Positions 36,313 through 46,958 of a stretch of 64,000 nucleotides of DNA are shown one piece after another. A model generated the notes under the pieces. It saw only the letters and a list, made by a program, of their open reading frames with translations. It made no database searches and was not told the DNA's origin. Each line of letters opens with the position of its first letter. Position 1 is the first letter of the stretch. The stretch comes from Parasulfuritortus cantonensis (GTDB taxonomy: Bacteria; Pseudomonadota; Gammaproteobacteria; Burkholderiales; Thiobacillaceae), in assembly GCF_004337445.1 (NCBI RefSeq), contig NZ_SJZB01000043.1, positions 1 to 64,000 on the forward strand, given 5' to 3'. A program made the position numbers and the translations under genes.

Positions 36313-36331
36313 TTTAGTTACCTCGGTTCAA

Positions 36332-37318
36332 TCAGGGCTTGTCGTAGCCCGCGGGCGGCCAGTTCTCGAGCTTCATGCCGAGGGTCAGACCACGGGCGGC
36401 CAGCACTTCCTTGATTTCGTTCAGGGACTTGCGGCCCAGGTTCGGGGTCTTGAGCAGCTCGGTTTCGGTACGCTGGATCAGGTCGCCGATGTAGTAGATG
36501 TTCTCCGCCTTCAGGCAGTTGGCCGAACGGACGGTGAGTTCCAGTTCGTCCACCGGACGCAGCAGGATCGGGTCCATCTGCGGACCGGCCGCCTTCGGCG
36601 CCTCGCTCGGCAGGGTGACACCCTTGAGATCGGCGAACGGCGACAGCTGTTCGATCAGCAGGCGGGCGGAATGGCGCACGGCTTCTTCCGGATCCACGAC
36701 ACCGTTGGTCTCGATCTCGAGGATCAGCTTGTCCAGGTCGGTACGCTGCTCGACGCGGGCGGCCTCGACGCTGAAGCTGACCTTCTTGACCGGGCTGTAG
36801 AGGGCGTCGATCAGGATGGTGCCGACCGAGCGGGTCTCGTCGCCGAGACGACGGGTGCTGGCCGGGACGTAGCCGCGGCCGGCCTCGATCTTGATCTCCA
36901 TCTCCAGCTTGCCACCCTTGGTGACGTGGGCGATGACGTGCTCGGGATTCAGGATCTCGACGTCATGGCCGGCCTGGATGTCGGCGGCGGTAACCACGCC
37001 CTCGCCTTCCTTGCGGATGGTGACCAGAGCTTCGCTGCGGTTGTTCAGCTTGACTGCCAGGCCTTTCAGGTTCAGCAGGATGTCGACGACATCTTCCTGA
37101 ACGCCGTCCATCGCGGAGTACTCGTGCACCACTCCGACGATCTTCACCTCGGTCGGGGCGTAGCCCTGCATGGAAGACAGCAGGATGCGGCGCAGGGAGT
37201 TACCCAGGGTGTGGCCGTAGCCGCGTTCGAACGGTTCGAGCGTGATGCGCGCCTGGCGGGGGGAGATGCTGTTCACCTCCACGCTACGCGGCTTCAGCAG
37301 TTCACCGGTATTCGACAT
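36332..37318 (-). CDS. rpoA: RNA polymerase subunit alpha
   Basis: A 328-aa protein. The N-terminal dimerisation domain has [20 protein letters not shown] (about 28-47). The C-terminal domain (about 245-320) carries the UP-element-binding [17 protein letters not shown] and [14 protein letters not shown] motifs. It nucleates polymerase assembly and contacts activators. It lies 29 nt after rpsD in the alpha operon. Confidence 0.99.
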   Translation of the reverse strand: MSNTGELLKPRSVEVNSISPRQARITLEPFERGYGHTLGNSLRRILLSSMQGYAPTEVKIVGVVHEYSAMDGVQEDVVDILLNLKGLAVKLNNRSEALVTIRKEGEGVVTAADIQAGHDVEILNPEHVIAHVTKGGKLEMEIKIEAGRGYVPASTRRLGDETRSVGTILIDALYSPVKKVSFSVEAARVEQRTDLDKLILEIETNGVVDPEEAVRHSARLLIEQLSPFADLKGVTLPSEAPKAAGPQMDPILLRPVDELELTVRSANCLKAENIYYIGDLIQRTETELLKTPNLGRKSLNEIKEVLAARGLTLGMKLENWPPAGYDKP

Positions 37319-37347
37319 AGTGCTAATCCTTGTTCAGACCGCTGGGA

Positions 37348-37974
37348 TTACTTGGAATACAGTTCGATCACGAGCGATTCGTTGATCGTGGCGGGCAGTT
37401 CGGCGCGCTGCGGGCGGGCCTTGTAGGTCCCCTTCAGGGCCTTGACGTCGACCGTCACCCACTCCGGGAAGCCACGGCCTTCGGCGGCCTCGCAGGCACC
37501 CTTGACGCGCAGATGAGCCTTGGCCTTCTCGGTCACTTCCACGACGTCACCGGGCTTGACCTGGTACGACGGGATGTTCACGCGCTTGCCGTTGACCAGG
37601 ATGCCGTTGTGGCGCACGACCTGGCGGGCCTCGGTACGGGAGGCGCCGAAGCCCATGCGGTAGGCGACGCTGTCCAAGCGGCTTTCCAGGTTCTGCAGCA
37701 GGGCCTCGCCGGTCACGCCCTTGGACTGCTCGGCGCGCTTGTAGGTCAGGCGGAACTGACGCTCGAGGACGCCGTAGATCTTGCGGATCTTTTGCTTTTC
37801 ACGCAGTTGCACGCCGTAGTCGGACAGACGGGCCTGACGGGCACCGTGTTGGCCGGGGGCCTGGTTGCGACGCTCGACGGCGCACTTTTCGGTGAAGCAC
37901 TTCTCGCCCTTGAGGAACAGCTTTTCGCCCTCACGGCGGCACTGGCGGCACTTGGGATCGGTATTGCGAGCCAC
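37348..37974 (-). CDS. rpsD: 30S ribosomal protein S4
   Basis: A 208-aa protein with the N-terminal four-cysteine (C+) zinc form (CRQC, then C26 and C31) and an S4 domain around [20 protein letters not shown]. It is a primary 16S rRNA binder, and in enterobacteria it represses the alpha operon by binding near rpsM; the same control is possible here. It lies 15 nt after rpsK. Confidence 0.99.
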   Translation of the reverse strand: MARNTDPKCRQCRREGEKLFLKGEKCFTEKCAVERRNQAPGQHGARQARLSDYGVQLREKQKIRKIYGVLERQFRLTYKRAEQSKGVTGEALLQNLESRLDSVAYRMGFGASRTEARQVVRHNGILVNGKRVNIPSYQVKPGDVVEVTEKAKAHLRVKGACEAAEGRGFPEWVTVDVKALKGTYKARPQRAELPATINESLVIELYSK

Positions 37975-37989
37975 GTTCGTTCTCCTTGA

Positions 37990-38382
37990 TTAGACGCGGC
38001 GCTTCTTCGGCGGACGGCAGCCGTTGTGCGGCATGGGCGTCACGTCGGAGATGCTGGTGATCTTGAAGCCGAGGGCGTTCAGGGCGCGCACGGTGGATTC
38101 ACGGCCGGGGCCGGGACCCTTGATGCGGACTTCGATGTTCTTGACACCGTATTCCTGCGCCTGCTTGCCGGCGTTCTCGGCAGCCACCTGAGCCGCGAAC
38201 GGCGTGCTCTTGCGCGAGCCCTTGAAGCCAGCAGCGCCAGCGGTGAACCAGGACAGGGCGTTGCCCTGACGGTCCGTGATGGTCACGATGGTGTTGTTGA
38301 AGGAAGCGTGGATGTGCGCGATCGCGTCGGCTACGCTCTTCTTGACTTTCTTCCGCACGCGGGCGGTGGTTGCCTTGGCCAT
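37990..38382 (-). CDS. rpsK: 30S ribosomal protein S11
   Basis: A 130-aa protein with a Lys/Arg-rich start, [20 protein letters not shown] and the C-terminal [14 protein letters not shown]. It forms part of the platform near the E-site mRNA path. It lies 14 nt after rpsM. Confidence 0.99.
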   Translation of the reverse strand: MAKATTARVRKKVKKSVADAIAHIHASFNNTIVTITDRQGNALSWFTAGAAGFKGSRKSTPFAAQVAAENAGKQAQEYGVKNIEVRIKGPGPGRESTVRALNALGFKITSISDVTPMPHNGCRPPKKRRV

Positions 38383-38396
38383 AGTATTTACCTAGC

Positions 38397-38759
38397 TCAC
38401 TTTTTGACTTGCATCTGCTTGCGCGGGCCCTTGCGGGTACGGGCGTTGGTGCGGGTACGCTGACCGCGGACCGGCAGACCGCGACGATGACGCTGGCCGC
38501 GGTAGCAGCCCAGGTCCATCAGGCGCTTGATGTTCATGGTGATTTCGCGACGCAGGTCGCCTTCCACCGTGAACTTGGTGACGCCGTCACGCAGTTTGTC
38601 GACAGCCTCGTCGGTGAGGTCTTTGATCTTGGTGGAGGGGTTCACGCCGGCTTGCTCGCAAATCTTACGAGCACGCGTGCGGCCGATGCCGTAGACGGCG
38701 GTCAGCGCGATCTCGGCATGCTTGTGATTCGGGATGTTAACCCCAGCAATACGGGCCAT
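38397..38759 (-). CDS. rpsM: 30S ribosomal protein S13
   Basis: A 120-aa protein starting [19 protein letters not shown] with the C-terminal [17 protein letters not shown] extension that reaches the P-site tRNA. It is the first gene of the alpha operon and has its own promoter in the 78-bp gap after rpmJ. Confidence 0.99.
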   Translation of the reverse strand: MARIAGVNIPNHKHAEIALTAVYGIGRTRARKICEQAGVNPSTKIKDLTDEAVDKLRDGVTKFTVEGDLRREITMNIKRLMDLGCYRGQRHRRGLPVRGQRTRTNARTRKGPRKQMQVKK

Positions 38760-38785
38760 GAAAAACTCCGTGCGGAAAACTGGTA

Positions 38786-38815
38786 ATTATAGCGACGTTA
38801 CGCTTGACATTGCAA
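38786..38815 (-). promoter_or_regulatory. Alpha operon promoter (ahead of rpsM)
   Basis: On the minus strand TTGCAA (38810-38815) and a perfect TATAAT (38786-38791) are spaced 18 bp, in the 78-bp gap between rpmJ and rpsM. The predicted start is about 20 bp before the rpsM ATG. The same TTGCAA -35 occurs at the rplN promoter. Confidence 0.72.
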
Positions 38816-38837
38816 GCAGAACGCCACCCACTGTAAA

Positions 38838-38951
38838 TCAACCTTGACGCTGCTTGTGCCGCGCTTCGCTGCAAATGACGCGAACGACGCCCTTGCGCTT
38901 GACGATACGGCACTTGCGGCAAATCTTCTTGACCGAGGCTTGAACACGCAT
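38838..38951 (-). CDS. rpmJ: 50S ribosomal protein L36
   Basis: A 37-residue protein: [20 protein letters not shown], then [18 protein letters not shown]11, C14, C27 and H32 give the classical zinc-binding (C+) form. It is the last gene of the spc group, 20 nt after infA. Confidence 0.99.
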   Translation of the reverse strand: MRVQASVKKICRKCRIVKRKGVVRVICSEARHKQRQG

Positions 38952-38971
38952 GGTCTGCTCCTTTTCTCTGA

Positions 38972-39190
38972 CTACTTGGCGCGATAAACGATGCGCGCGC
39001 GACTCAAATCGTACGGGGTCAGTTCCACGGTGACTTTGTCACCGGGCAGGATGCGGATGTAATGCATGCGCATCTTGCCGGAAATGTGCCCCAACACCAC
39101 GTGGCCATTTTCCAGCTTGACCCGGAAAGTGGCGTTCGGGAGGGTCTCCAGGACCTCTCCCTGCATCTGGATGACGTCTTCCTTGCTCAT
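38972..39190 (-). CDS. infA: Translation initiation factor IF-1
   Basis: A 72-aa S1/OB-fold protein with the [20 protein letters not shown] and [19 protein letters not shown] segments. It binds the ribosomal A site during initiation. Its place between secY and rpmJ is usual in betaproteobacteria and Gram-positives, whereas E. coli has it elsewhere. Confidence 0.99.
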   Translation of the reverse strand: MSKEDVIQMQGEVLETLPNATFRVKLENGHVVLGHISGKMRMHYIRILPGDKVTVELTPYDLSRARIVYRAK

Positions 39191-39195
39191 ACCAG

Positions 39196-40521
39196 TTACC
39201 TGGCGAGGAAGTTGCCGCCCTTGAAGTTTGCCTTCTTGAGCAAGCTTTCGTACTGGTGGGTCATGACATAGGCCTGCACCTGCGCCATGAAGTCCATGGT
39301 CACCACCACGATGATCAAGAGGGAGGTACCGCCAAAGTAGAACGGCACGTTCCAGTTGACGATCAGAAACTCGGGCAGCAGACAGACCAGCGTGATATAG
39401 ATCGCGCCGATCAGGGTCAGCCGGGTCATGATCTTATCGATGTACTTGGCGGTCTGCTCACCCGGACGAATGCCCGGCACGAAGGCGCCGCTCTTCTTCA
39501 GGTTGTCCGCGGTCTCCTTGGGATTGAACACCAGGGCCGTGTAGAAGAAGCAGAAGAAGATGATGGCCAGCGCGTACAGGATGACGTAGATCGGCTGGCC
39601 GGGCGACAGGGTCGCCGCGATGTCCTTCAACCAGGTCATGCCCTCGTGGCTGCCGAACCAACCACCCAGGGTGGCCGGGAACAGGATGATCGAGGACGCG
39701 AAGATGGGCGGAATCACGCCGGCCATGTTCAGCTTCAGGGGCAGGTGCGAGCTCTGGCCGCCGTACAGCTTGTTGCCCACCTGGCGCTTGGCGTAGTTGA
39801 CCAGCACCTTGCGCTGGCCGCGCTCGACGAACACCACCAGGGCGGTGACCAGCAGCGCGCCGATGAACAGGAGCAGCACGAGCGGAATCGAGAAGGCGCC
39901 CGTCCGGGTCAGCTCCAGGGTGCCGCCGACGGCCTGCGGCAGGCCCGCCGCGATACCGCCGAAGATGATGATCGAGATGCCGTTGCCGATACCGCGCTCG
40001 GTGATCTGCTCGCCCAGCCACATCAGGAACATGGTGCCGGCGACCAGGGTGACCACCGTGGTGAGCCGGAACATCAGGCCCGGGTCGATGACCAGGCCGG
40101 GCTGCGATTCCAAGGCGATCGAGATGCCGAGGCCCTGGAACAGCGCCAGCATGACGGTGCCGTACCGGGTGTACTGGGTGATCTTGCGTCGGCCGGCCTC
40201 GCCCTCCTTCTTCAGCGCCTCGAGCTGCGGCGACACGACGGTCAGCAGCTGGACGATGATGGAGGCCGAGATGTACGGCATGATCCCGAGCGCGAAGACG
40301 GTGAACCGTTTCAGCGCGCCGCCCGAGAACATGTTGAACATGCCCAGGATGCCGCCCTGCTGGCTCTTGAACAGATCTTCCAGCACCATCGGATCGATAC
40401 CGGGCACGGGGATGTGCGCCCCGATCCGGTAGACGATCAGGGCGCCGATCAGGAACCACAGGCGACGCTTGAGGTCGCCCATCTTTCCGGACATCTGCAG
40501 CAGATTGCCAGCGTTGGCCAA
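39196..40521 (-). CDS. secY: Protein translocase subunit SecY
   Basis: A 441-aa, ten-span membrane protein. The plug/span-2 region is [20 protein letters not shown], and the cytosolic loops include the [19 protein letters not shown] motif contacting SecA and the ribosome. With SecE and SecG it forms the export channel. It lies 12 nt after rplO and five before infA. Confidence 0.99.
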   Translation of the reverse strand: MANAGNLLQMSGKMGDLKRRLWFLIGALIVYRIGAHIPVPGIDPMVLEDLFKSQQGGILGMFNMFSGGALKRFTVFALGIMPYISASIIVQLLTVVSPQLEALKKEGEAGRRKITQYTRYGTVMLALFQGLGISIALESQPGLVIDPGLMFRLTTVVTLVAGTMFLMWLGEQITERGIGNGISIIIFGGIAAGLPQAVGGTLELTRTGAFSIPLVLLLFIGALLVTALVVFVERGQRKVLVNYAKRQVGNKLYGGQSSHLPLKLNMAGVIPPIFASSIILFPATLGGWFGSHEGMTWLKDIAATLSPGQPIYVILYALAIIFFCFFYTALVFNPKETADNLKKSGAFVPGIRPGEQTAKYIDKIMTRLTLIGAIYITLVCLLPEFLIVNWNVPFYFGGTSLLIIVVVTMDFMAQVQAYVMTHQYESLLKKANFKGGNFLAR

Positions 40522-40533
40522 GGTCAGACTCCG

Positions 40534-40968
40534 TTACGCTTCGACGGAACCGCCGGCGGCCTCGATGGCCGCCTTGGCACCCTTGGTGGCAACGATGCCG
40601 ACCAGCTTGACGGGCTTGGCGATCTCGCCGGCCAGGATGACACGCACCTTGCTGGCCAGTTGGGAGATCAGGCCGGCCTGACGCAGCACCAGCAGGTCGA
40701 CGGTGTCGACCGGCAGGGCGGCGATGTCGCCGAGCCGCACTTCGGCCTTGAAGGCGCGTTCCAGGGAGATGAAGCCGCGCTTGGGCAGACGGCGATGCAT
40801 GGGCATCTGACCGCCTTCGAAGCCGACCTTGTGGAAGCCGCCGGCACGGGACTTCTGGCCCTTGTGGCCACGACCGGCCGTCTTGCCGAGGCCGGAACCG
40901 ATGCCACGGCCGACGCGCTTGGCGGCGTGCTTGCTGCCAGCGCCGGGTTTCAGGGTGTTCAGTTGCAT
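40534..40968 (-). CDS. rplO: 50S ribosomal protein L15
   Basis: A 144-aa protein. ATG 40968 gives the conserved [20 protein letters not shown] start; the frame is open upstream only into rpmD. It has the Gly-rich [19 protein letters not shown] segment and the [13 protein letters not shown] motif. It binds 23S rRNA late in assembly. Confidence 0.99.
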   Translation of the reverse strand: MQLNTLKPGAGSKHAAKRVGRGIGSGLGKTAGRGHKGQKSRAGGFHKVGFEGGQMPMHRRLPKRGFISLERAFKAEVRLGDIAALPVDTVDLLVLRQAGLISQLASKVRVILAGEIAKPVKLVGIVATKGAKAAIEAAGGSVEA

Positions 40969-40970
40969 GA

Positions 40971-41156
40971 TCAGACTTCCTCGCACTTAACCAGGAAGGC
41001 CGCACGGGTCACCATGCCGCGGTTGGCGGGGGTGTCCTCGACTACGACCGATTGGTGCATACGCTTGAGACCGAGGCCGCGCACGGAGGCGCGGTGGAAC
41101 GACTGGGTGCCGATCGGGCTCTTGACCAGGGTTACCTTGATCTTCTTGTCGCTCAT
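40971..41156 (-). CDS. rpmD: 50S ribosomal protein L30
   Basis: A 61-aa protein with [20 protein letters not shown] and GLKRMHQSV, the standard bacterial short form. It overlaps nothing but lies three bases after rpsE and two before rplO. Confidence 0.98.
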   Translation of the reverse strand: MSDKKIKVTLVKSPIGTQSFHRASVRGLGLKRMHQSVVVEDTPANRGMVTRAAFLVKCEEV

Positions 41157-41159
41157 GGC

Positions 41160-41672
41160 TTACTCCAGGATCTCGGCGACGGTCTTGCCACGCTTGGCGG
41201 CGACTTCGCTCGGGGTATACATCTGGGCCAGGCCGTCCAGCGTGGCGCGGACCACGTTGTAGGGGTTGGTGGAGCCCATGCACTTGGCGAGCACGTTGGT
41301 CACGCCCATCACCTCGAAGACCGCGCGCATGGCGCCGCCGGCGATGATGCCGGTACCTTCGGAGGCCGGCTGGATCAGGACCTTGGAACCGCCGTGGCGG
41401 CCGATCACGGCATGATGGAAGGTGCCGTTCTTCAGGTTCACCTTGACCATCTTGCGGCGCGCCTCTTCCATGGCCTTCTGCACGGCCACCGGCACTTCGC
41501 GGGACTTGCCCTTGCCCATGCCGACCGCGCCGTCGCCGTCACCGACCACGGTGAGGGCGGCGAAACCGAGGATCCGGCCACCCTTCACCACCTTGGTGAC
41601 GCGGTTGACCGCGATCATCTTCTCGCGCAGGCCGTCGCCGCGTTCTTCCTGCTGTTGTTCCATCTTCGCCAT
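41160..41672 (-). CDS. rpsE: 30S ribosomal protein S5
   Basis: A 170-aa protein with the double-stranded-RNA-binding-like [19 protein letters not shown]-type region and [20 protein letters not shown]. It contributes to decoding accuracy and the mRNA entry helicase. The start choice is [15 protein letters not shown]. Confidence 0.99.
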   Translation of the reverse strand: MAKMEQQQEERGDGLREKMIAVNRVTKVVKGGRILGFAALTVVGDGDGAVGMGKGKSREVPVAVQKAMEEARRKMVKVNLKNGTFHHAVIGRHGGSKVLIQPASEGTGIIAGGAMRAVFEVMGVTNVLAKCMGSTNPYNVVRATLDGLAQMYTPSEVAAKRGKTVAEILE

Positions 41673-41687
41673 CTTCAGTACCTCGCG

Positions 41688-42041
41688 TTAGAACCGCAGA
41701 CCGTTTTCACGGGCGGCCTCGGCCAGCGCCTTGACGCGGCCGTGATAGATGAAGCCACTGCGGTCGAAGGCAACCTGCTCGACGCCGGCGGCCTTGGCCT
41801 TCTCGGCGATGCGCTGACCGACCAGCTTGGCCGCTTCGGCGTTGCCGCCGTTCTTGACCTGGTCGCGCAGTTCCTTCTCCTGGGTGGAGGCGCTGCACAC
41901 CACCGTACCGCCGGTGGCGTCGATGACTTGCGCGTAAATGTGGCAGTTGCTGCGGTAGATGCAGAGGCGGGCCACGCCCAGTTCCGCGATCTTGGCGCGG
42001 GTTTTGCGCGCCCTGCGCAGACGCCGGATCTTCTTGTCCAT
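41688..42041 (-). CDS. rplR: 50S ribosomal protein L18
   Basis: A 117-aa protein starting [20 protein letters not shown], with [19 protein letters not shown] and the C-terminal [20 protein letters not shown]. It brings 5S rRNA to the large subunit with L5. It has 15-nt gaps on both sides. Confidence 0.99.
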   Translation of the reverse strand: MDKKIRRLRRARKTRAKIAELGVARLCIYRSNCHIYAQVIDATGGTVVCSASTQEKELRDQVKNGGNAEAAKLVGQRIAEKAKAAGVEQVAFDRSGFIYHGRVKALAEAARENGLRF

Positions 42042-42056
42042 GCTCGTGACTCCAGA

Positions 42057-42590
42057 TTATTTCTTCTTGGTTTCCTTGAGGGAAACCACTTCATCCGCAT
42101 AGCGGACACCCTTGCCCTTGTACGGCTCGGGCGGACGATAGGCGCGCACGTCGGCGGCCACCTGGCCGACCTTCTGCTTGTCCGCGCCCTTGATCAGGAT
42201 CTCGGTCTGAGTCGGGGTCTCGACCTTCACACCCTCGGGCATCTCGTGCTCGACCGGGTGGGAAAAACCGAGGCTCAGGCTCAGCTTGCTGCCCTGCGCC
42301 TGGGCACGGTAGCCGACGCCGACCAGGTTGAGCTTGCGCTCGAAACCCTTGGACACGCCGAGCACCATGTTGGCCAGGATGGCGCGGGTGGTACCGGCCA
42401 TGGCGTTCGCCGCGGTGCTCTCGTCGACAGCGGCAACCTGCAGCTTGCCGTCGGCGTGCGCGACCGTGACGTAGGTGGTGAGGGCCTGGGTGAGCGCACC
42501 CTGGGGGCCCTTGACCGTGATGGCGGCGGCGTTGAGGTTGACTTCAACCCCGGCCGGCACAGGAATCGGATTCTTGGCAACTCGGGACAT
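42057..42590 (-). CDS. rplF: 50S ribosomal protein L6
   Basis: A 177-aa protein with the start [20 protein letters not shown] and the signature [16 protein letters not shown] at the C-terminus. It sits near the sarcin-ricin loop where elongation factors bind. It follows rpsH by 8 nt. Confidence 0.99.
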   Translation of the reverse strand: MSRVAKNPIPVPAGVEVNLNAAAITVKGPQGALTQALTTYVTVAHADGKLQVAAVDESTAANAMAGTTRAILANMVLGVSKGFERKLNLVGVGYRAQAQGSKLSLSLGFSHPVEHEMPEGVKVETPTQTEILIKGADKQKVGQVAADVRAYRPPEPYKGKGVRYADEVVSLKETKKK

Positions 42591-42598
42591 GTTCTACC

Positions 42599-42994
42599 TC
42601 ACGCAACCACGCACAACACTTCGCCACCGACACCGAGCGTGCGGGCACGGCGGTCGGTCATGACACCCTTGGAGGTGGACACGATCGCCACGCCCAGGCC
42701 GTTCATCACTCGGGGCAGGTCCTCGCGACCCTTGTAGATACGCAGACCGGGCTTGCTCACGCGCTCGATCTTTTCGATCACGGGGCGGCCGGCGTAGTAC
42801 TTCAGGGCGACTTCCATTTGCGGCAGGCCGTCGACGGTACGCACGGCGTAGTCGTCGATGTAGCCTTCGTCCTTGAGAACCTGCGCAATGGCCTTCTTCA
42901 ACTTGGAAGCCGGCATTGCCACGGAAACCTTTTCCGCCTGCTGCGCATTGCGGATGCGGGTCAGCATATCGGAGATGGGATCACTCATGCTCAT
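42599..42994 (-). CDS. rpsH: 30S ribosomal protein S8
   Basis: A 131-aa protein: [20 protein letters not shown] and the C-terminal [20 protein letters not shown] signature. It is a primary 16S rRNA binder. In E. coli it represses the spc operon at rplE; such control is possible here but no site was modelled. Confidence 0.99.
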   Translation of the reverse strand: MSMSDPISDMLTRIRNAQQAEKVSVAMPASKLKKAIAQVLKDEGYIDDYAVRTVDGLPQMEVALKYYAGRPVIEKIERVSKPGLRIYKGREDLPRVMNGLGVAIVSTSKGVMTDRRARTLGVGGEVLCVVA

Positions 42995-43006
42995 CTTGTA
43001 TGCTCC

Positions 43007-43312
43007 TTACCAGCTGGCCTTGATGACGCCGGGAATGTCGCCGGTCATGGCGAGTTCGCGGATCTTGTTCCGGCACAGGCCGAACTTGCGGAAGACGCCG
43101 CGCGGGCGGCCGGTCAGGGCGCAACGGTTGCGCAGACGGGCGGGGCTGGCGTCGCGGGGCAGGGCCATGTACTTCAGGCGGGCATCCATACGCTCTTCGT
43201 CGGTCTTGCTCTGGTCGGCCATGACGGCCTTCAGGGCGTCACGCTTGGCGGCGAACTTCTTCACCATGTCACGGCGCTTGGCTTCGCGGTTGATCAGTGC
43301 TTTCTTAGCCAT
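43007..43312 (-). CDS. rpsN: 30S ribosomal protein S14, long zinc-free form
   Basis: A 101-aa protein starting [20 protein letters not shown], with [20 protein letters not shown] but without the two CxxC pairs of the short zinc form. ATG 43312 gives the family start; the frame is open upstream. Confidence 0.99.
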   Translation of the reverse strand: MAKKALINREAKRRDMVKKFAAKRDALKAVMADQSKTDEERMDARLKYMALPRDASPARLRNRCALTGRPRGVFRKFGLCRNKIRELAMTGDIPGVIKASW

Positions 43313-43319
43313 GTCGACC

Positions 43320-43859
43320 TCAATTCTTGAACGGGAACTTGAAGGCAGCCAGCAAGGCCTTGGCCTCCGCATCCGTCTTCGCAGTCGTGGTGATGGTGAT
43401 GTTCATACCGCGCAGGGCGTCGATCTTGTCGTACTCGATCTCCGGGAACATGATTTGTTCCTTGACACCCATGTTGTAGTTGCCGCGGCCGTCGAAGCCC
43501 TTGCCGCCAATACCGCGGAAGTCGCGGATACGGGGGATGGCGATGGTGACCAGGCGATCGAGGAACTCGAACATGCGTTCCTTGCGCAGGGTGACCTTGC
43601 AGCCGATCGGATAATCGTCGCGGATCTTGAAGCCGGCGATCGACTTGCGGGCGAGGGTGACGACGGGCTTCTGACCGGCGATCTTGGTCATGTCGCCGAC
43701 CGCGTTCTCGAGCACCTTCTTGTCGCCGACCGCCTCGCCGACACCCATGTTCAGGGTGATCTTCTCGATGCGCGGGACTTCCATGATGGACTTGTAGCCG
43801 AACTGCTTGAGCAGTTCAGGGACTACGGTTTCCTTGTAATACGTCTTGAATCGTGCCAT
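43320..43859 (-). CDS. rplE: 50S ribosomal protein L5
   Basis: A 179-aa protein with [20 protein letters not shown] and the [20 protein letters not shown] signature. It binds 5S rRNA and contacts the P-site tRNA. It lies between rplX and rpsN with 10- and 7-nt gaps. Confidence 0.99.
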   Translation of the reverse strand: MARFKTYYKETVVPELLKQFGYKSIMEVPRIEKITLNMGVGEAVGDKKVLENAVGDMTKIAGQKPVVTLARKSIAGFKIRDDYPIGCKVTLRKERMFEFLDRLVTIAIPRIRDFRGIGGKGFDGRGNYNMGVKEQIMFPEIEYDKIDALRGMNITITTTAKTDAEAKALLAAFKFPFKN

Positions 43860-43869
43860 GACCTAGACC

Positions 43870-44184
43870 TCACGCATCCAGCACTTCGCCGTTGGACTTG
43901 TAGAAGCGCACCTTGCGCCCGTCCTCCAGCACCTTGATGCCCACGCGATCGCCTTTGCCGGTCGCCGGGTTGAACAGCGCGACATTGGAGATATCGATGG
44001 GCATATCCTTGTCCACGAAACCGCCAGTCGTACCGCGCATGGGGTTCGGCTTGGTCGCCCGCTTGACGCGATTGACGCCTTCCACCACCACCTTGTCTTC
44101 CAGGATGTGCAGCACGGTGCCGCGCTTACCCTTGTCCTTGCCGGTCAGGACCACGACCTCATCGCCACGGCGAATCTTGTTCAT
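43870..44184 (-). CDS. rplX: 50S ribosomal protein L24
   Basis: A 104-aa protein with the KOW motif [20 protein letters not shown] at the start. It initiates large-subunit assembly at the 5' domain of 23S rRNA. It follows rplN by 11 nt. Confidence 0.99.
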   Translation of the reverse strand: MNKIRRGDEVVVLTGKDKGKRGTVLHILEDKVVVEGVNRVKRATKPNPMRGTTGGFVDKDMPIDISNVALFNPATGKGDRVGIKVLEDGRKVRFYKSNGEVLDA

Positions 44185-44195
44185 GCTCCGACTCC

Positions 44196-44564
44196 TTACA
44201 GAACTTCGGGCGCCAGGGAGACGATCTTCATGAATCGCTCCGTACGCAGTTCGCGGGTCACCGGCCCAAAGATGCGGGTGCCGATGGGCTCGAGCTTGTT
44301 GTTGAGCAGCACGGCGGCATTGCCGTCGAACTTCACCAGCGAGCCATCCGGACGGCGCACGCCCTTGGCGGTACGCACCACCACGGCGTTGTAGACGTCG
44401 CCCTTCTTAACACGGCCACGCGGCGCAGCATCCTTGATGCTCACCTTGATAATGTCGCCAATACTGGCGTAACGACGCTTGGAGCCGCCCAACACCTTGA
44501 TGCACATAACGGAACGCGCACCCGTGTTGTCAGCCACGTCGAGCATGGACTGCATCTGAATCAT
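44196..44564 (-). CDS. rplN: 50S ribosomal protein L14
   Basis: A 122-aa protein. ATG 44564 gives the standard length and [20 protein letters not shown] start; GTG 44570 is two codons upstream. It sits at the subunit interface. It is the first gene of the spc operon, downstream of the terminator/promoter element at 44658-44699. Confidence 0.99.
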   Translation of the reverse strand: MIQMQSMLDVADNTGARSVMCIKVLGGSKRRYASIGDIIKVSIKDAAPRGRVKKGDVYNAVVVRTAKGVRRPDGSLVKFDGNAAVLLNNKLEPIGTRIFGPVTRELRTERFMKIVSLAPEVL

Positions 44565-44657
44565 GATCACTCTCCAACTTACCCCGCCGCGATTCAGTCA
44601 CGGTCGAGCAGTTTTGGATCCCGAAGGGTTGATGCCCCTATCACTACCGGGGCGGGT

Positions 44658-44686
44658 AAAAAGGCCGCGGAGTATAGCCGCGGCCT
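44658..44686 (-). terminator. Intrinsic terminator of the S10 operon (after rpsQ)
   Basis: On the minus strand a perfect 9-bp stem AGGCCGCGG / CCGCGGCCT with a 7-base loop (CTATACT) is followed by TTTTT. It lies 31 bp after the rpsQ stop. The loop contains the -10 hexamer of the next promoter. Confidence 0.92.
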
Positions 44687-44699
44687 CAGCGCATTGCAA
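44671..44699 (-). promoter_or_regulatory. spc operon promoter nested in the S10 terminator
   Basis: On the minus strand TTGCAA (44694-44699) and TATACT (44671-44676) are spaced exactly 17 bp. The -10 is the loop of the rpsQ terminator hairpin. Transcripts would start near 44664 and omit the left arm of the hairpin, giving an approximately 100-nt leader before rplN. Confidence 0.68.
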
Positions 44700-44716
44700 G
44701 CACTAATTTACAGCGA

Positions 44717-44989
44717 TCAAACGACCTTGGCCTGTTCGACCACCCGCACCACCTTCCAAGTCTTGCTCTTGGACAGCGGACGGCACTCCTCGATGACCAC
44801 GGTATCGCCCTCGTTGCAGGCGTTTTCCTCGTCATGGGCGTGGTACTTCTTGGACAGACGGATCACCTTGCCGTAGAGCGGGTGCTTGGCGCGACGCTCG
44901 ACCAGCACGGTGACGGTCTTGTTCATCTTGTCGCTGACCACCTTGCCGGTGAGCGAGCGGACGTTCTTGCTGTTTTCCTGTTCAGCCAT
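44717..44989 (-). CDS. rpsQ: 30S ribosomal protein S17
   Basis: A 90-aa OB-fold protein with [39 protein letters not shown] and [18 protein letters not shown]. It is a primary 16S rRNA 5'-domain binder and the last gene of the S10 operon, followed by a terminator. Confidence 0.99.
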   Translation of the reverse strand: MAEQENSKNVRSLTGKVVSDKMNKTVTVLVERRAKHPLYGKVIRLSKKYHAHDEENACNEGDTVVIEECRPLSKSKTWKVVRVVEQAKVV

Positions 44990-45003
44990 CTCTATCTACC
45001 TTG

Positions 45004-45192
45004 TCAGTTGCCGACCTGGCCCAGGACGGTGCGGACGCGGGCGATGGCTCGCCGGGTGTTGCGCACTTCGTGGGTCTTGTTGGTCTGCTGGGTGGCAATC
45101 TGCATGCGCAGGCTGAACTGGGCGCGCAGAAGCTCCTTCAGCTCGGCCTCGAGCTCGGCCTTGGTCTTGGTGCGAAGTTCACTGGCTTTCAT
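45004..45192 (-). CDS. rpmC: 50S ribosomal protein L29
   Basis: A 62-aa helical protein starting [20 protein letters not shown], with [23 protein letters not shown] 45192 is the standard start, one base after the rplP stop. It lies near the tunnel exit and the trigger factor site. Confidence 0.99.
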   Translation of the reverse strand: MKASELRTKTKAELEAELKELLRAQFSLRMQIATQQTNKTHEVRNTRRAIARVRTVLGQVGN

Positions 45193-45193
45193 G

Positions 45194-45610
45194 TCAGATC
45201 CCAATGTGACGGGTAACGAACGTGGTCGGGATGGGCAGCTTGGCGGCGGCCAGGCGGAAGGCCTCGCGGGCCAGGGCCTCGTCGACGCCGTCCATCTCGT
45301 ACAGGACCTTGCCCGGCTGGATCTCGGCGACCCAGTATTCGGGGTTGCCCTTACCGTTACCCATACGGACTTCGGCGGGCTTCTGGGAGATCGGCTTGTC
45401 CGGGAAGATGCGGATCCAGATGCGGCCACCGCGCTTGATGTGACGGGTCATGGCACGACGGGCGGCTTCGATCTGGCGCGCGGTCAGGCGGCCGCGGCCG
45501 ATGGCCTTGAGGCCGTACTCGCCGAAGCTCACCTTGGCGCCGCGAGTCGCCAGGCCGGTGTTACGGCCCTTCTGTTCCTTGCGGTACTTTCTGCGGTTGG
45601 GTTGCAGCAT
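45194..45610 (-). CDS. rplP: 50S ribosomal protein L16
   Basis: A 138-aa protein starting [20 protein letters not shown], with the [20 protein letters not shown] signature. It helps position A-site tRNA. It lies six bases after rpsC. Confidence 0.99.
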   Translation of the reverse strand: MLQPNRRKYRKEQKGRNTGLATRGAKVSFGEYGLKAIGRGRLTARQIEAARRAMTRHIKRGGRIWIRIFPDKPISQKPAEVRMGNGKGNPEYWVAEIQPGKVLYEMDGVDEALAREAFRLAAAKLPIPTTFVTRHIGI

Positions 45611-45616
45611 GGCTGA

Positions 45617-46321
45617 TTACTCCTTTCCGGCCCGGTTGGACGGGCGACGCGGACGGCGCTCGGGTTCCGGAGCGGCCACCGGCTTGTCACCCTTGCCGAG
45701 GTTCTCGCCCTTGTAGACCCAGACCTTGATGCCGATGACACCGTAGGTGGTGTTGGCTTCGGCCAGGCCGTAGTCGATGTCGGCACGCAGGGTGTGGAGG
45801 GGCACGCGGCCTTCGCGGTACCACTCGGTACGGGCGATGTCGGCACCGTTCAGGCGGCCGGAGCTCATGATCTTGATGCCCTGGGCACCGAAGCGCATGG
45901 CGCTCTGCATGGCACGCTTCATGGCGCGGCGGAACATGATCCGCTTTTCCAGCTGGGTGGCGATGGACTGGGCGATGATCGCGGCGTCGAGTTCCGGCTT
46001 GCGGATTTCCTCGATGTTCAGGGTCACCGGCACCGACATCATGCCGGCCAGCTGCTTGCGCAGATTCTCGATGTCCTCACCCTTCTTGCCGATCACCACG
46101 CCCGGGCGGGCGGAGAACAGCGTGATGCGGGCGTTCTTCGCCGGACGCTCGATGACGACGCGCGACAGCGAGGCGTGGGCGAGCTTCTTCTTCAGGAACT
46201 CACGCACCTTCAGGTCTTCGGCCAGGGTGCCGGCGAAGGTCTTGCTGTTGGCGTACCACTTGGAGGTCCAATTGCGGTTCACGCTCAGGCGGAAACCGGT
46301 CGGATGAATTTTCTGTCCCAT
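45617..46321 (-). CDS. rpsC: 30S ribosomal protein S3
   Basis: A 234-aa protein starting [20 protein letters not shown], with the KH motif [18 protein letters not shown] and the signature segment [20 protein letters not shown]. With S4 and S5 it lines the mRNA entry tunnel. Confidence 0.99.
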   Translation of the reverse strand: MGQKIHPTGFRLSVNRNWTSKWYANSKTFAGTLAEDLKVREFLKKKLAHASLSRVVIERPAKNARITLFSARPGVVIGKKGEDIENLRKQLAGMMSVPVTLNIEEIRKPELDAAIIAQSIATQLEKRIMFRRAMKRAMQSAMRFGAQGIKIMSSGRLNGADIARTEWYREGRVPLHTLRADIDYGLAEANTTYGVIGIKVWVYKGENLGKGDKPVAAPEPERRPRRPSNRAGKE

Positions 46322-46330
46322 TACGCTACC

Positions 46331-46660
46331 TCAGTCGCCAACCGTCACGGTGATGTGACAGGTGGGTTTGTGGATACGGTTGCCACGGCCCTTGGCGCGC
46401 GCGGTGAAGCGCTTCAGGGTCGGGCCCTCGTCGACGTAGATGCGCTTGACGGTCAGTTCATCGATGTCGGCACCTTCGTTGTGCTCGGCGTTGGCGATGG
46501 CCGATTCGAGCACCTTGCGGATGACCTCGGCCGCCTTGCGGGGCGTGAAGGTCAGGATGTTGAGCGCGTTGTCCACGGGCTTGCCGCGCACCAGGTCAGC
46601 CACCAAGCGGGCCTTCTGGGCGGACAGGCGGGTGCCGCGCAAAATAGCGGAAACTTCCAT
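46331..46660 (-). CDS. rplV: 50S ribosomal protein L22
   Basis: A 109-aa protein with [20 protein letters not shown] and the tunnel hairpin near [20 protein letters not shown]. Its loop forms part of the exit-tunnel constriction where macrolides bind. It has 9-nt gaps on both sides. Confidence 0.99.
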   Translation of the reverse strand: MEVSAILRGTRLSAQKARLVADLVRGKPVDNALNILTFTPRKAAEVIRKVLESAIANAEHNEGADIDELTVKRIYVDEGPTLKRFTARAKGRGNRIHKPTCHITVTVGD

Positions 46661-46669
46661 GCTTGGCTC

Positions 46670-46945
46670 CTACTTCTTGGCTTTTTTGTCGGCGGCGTGG
46701 CCCTTGAAGGTGCGAGTCAGAGAGAACTCGCCCAGCTTGTGGCCCACCATGTTTTCCGTGACGAACACGGGGATGTGCTGCTTGCCGTTGTGCACGGCAA
46801 TGGTCAGCCCGATGAAATCCGGCAGGATGGTGGAGCGGCGGGACCAGGTCTTGATCGGACGCTTGTCCGTGCCAGCCCGGGCGGCTTCCACCTTCTTGAG
46901 CAGATGACCGTCGATGAACGGACCCTTTTTGATAGAACGTGCCAT
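46670..46945 (-). CDS. rpsS: 30S ribosomal protein S19
   Basis: A 91-aa protein starting [20 protein letters not shown], with the signature [20 protein letters not shown]. It lies in the small-subunit head next to S13. Confidence 0.99.
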   Translation of the reverse strand: MARSIKKGPFIDGHLLKKVEAARAGTDKRPIKTWSRRSTILPDFIGLTIAVHNGKQHIPVFVTENMVGHKLGEFSLTRTFKGHAADKKAKK

Positions 46946-46958
46946 ATCGACTTACCTC

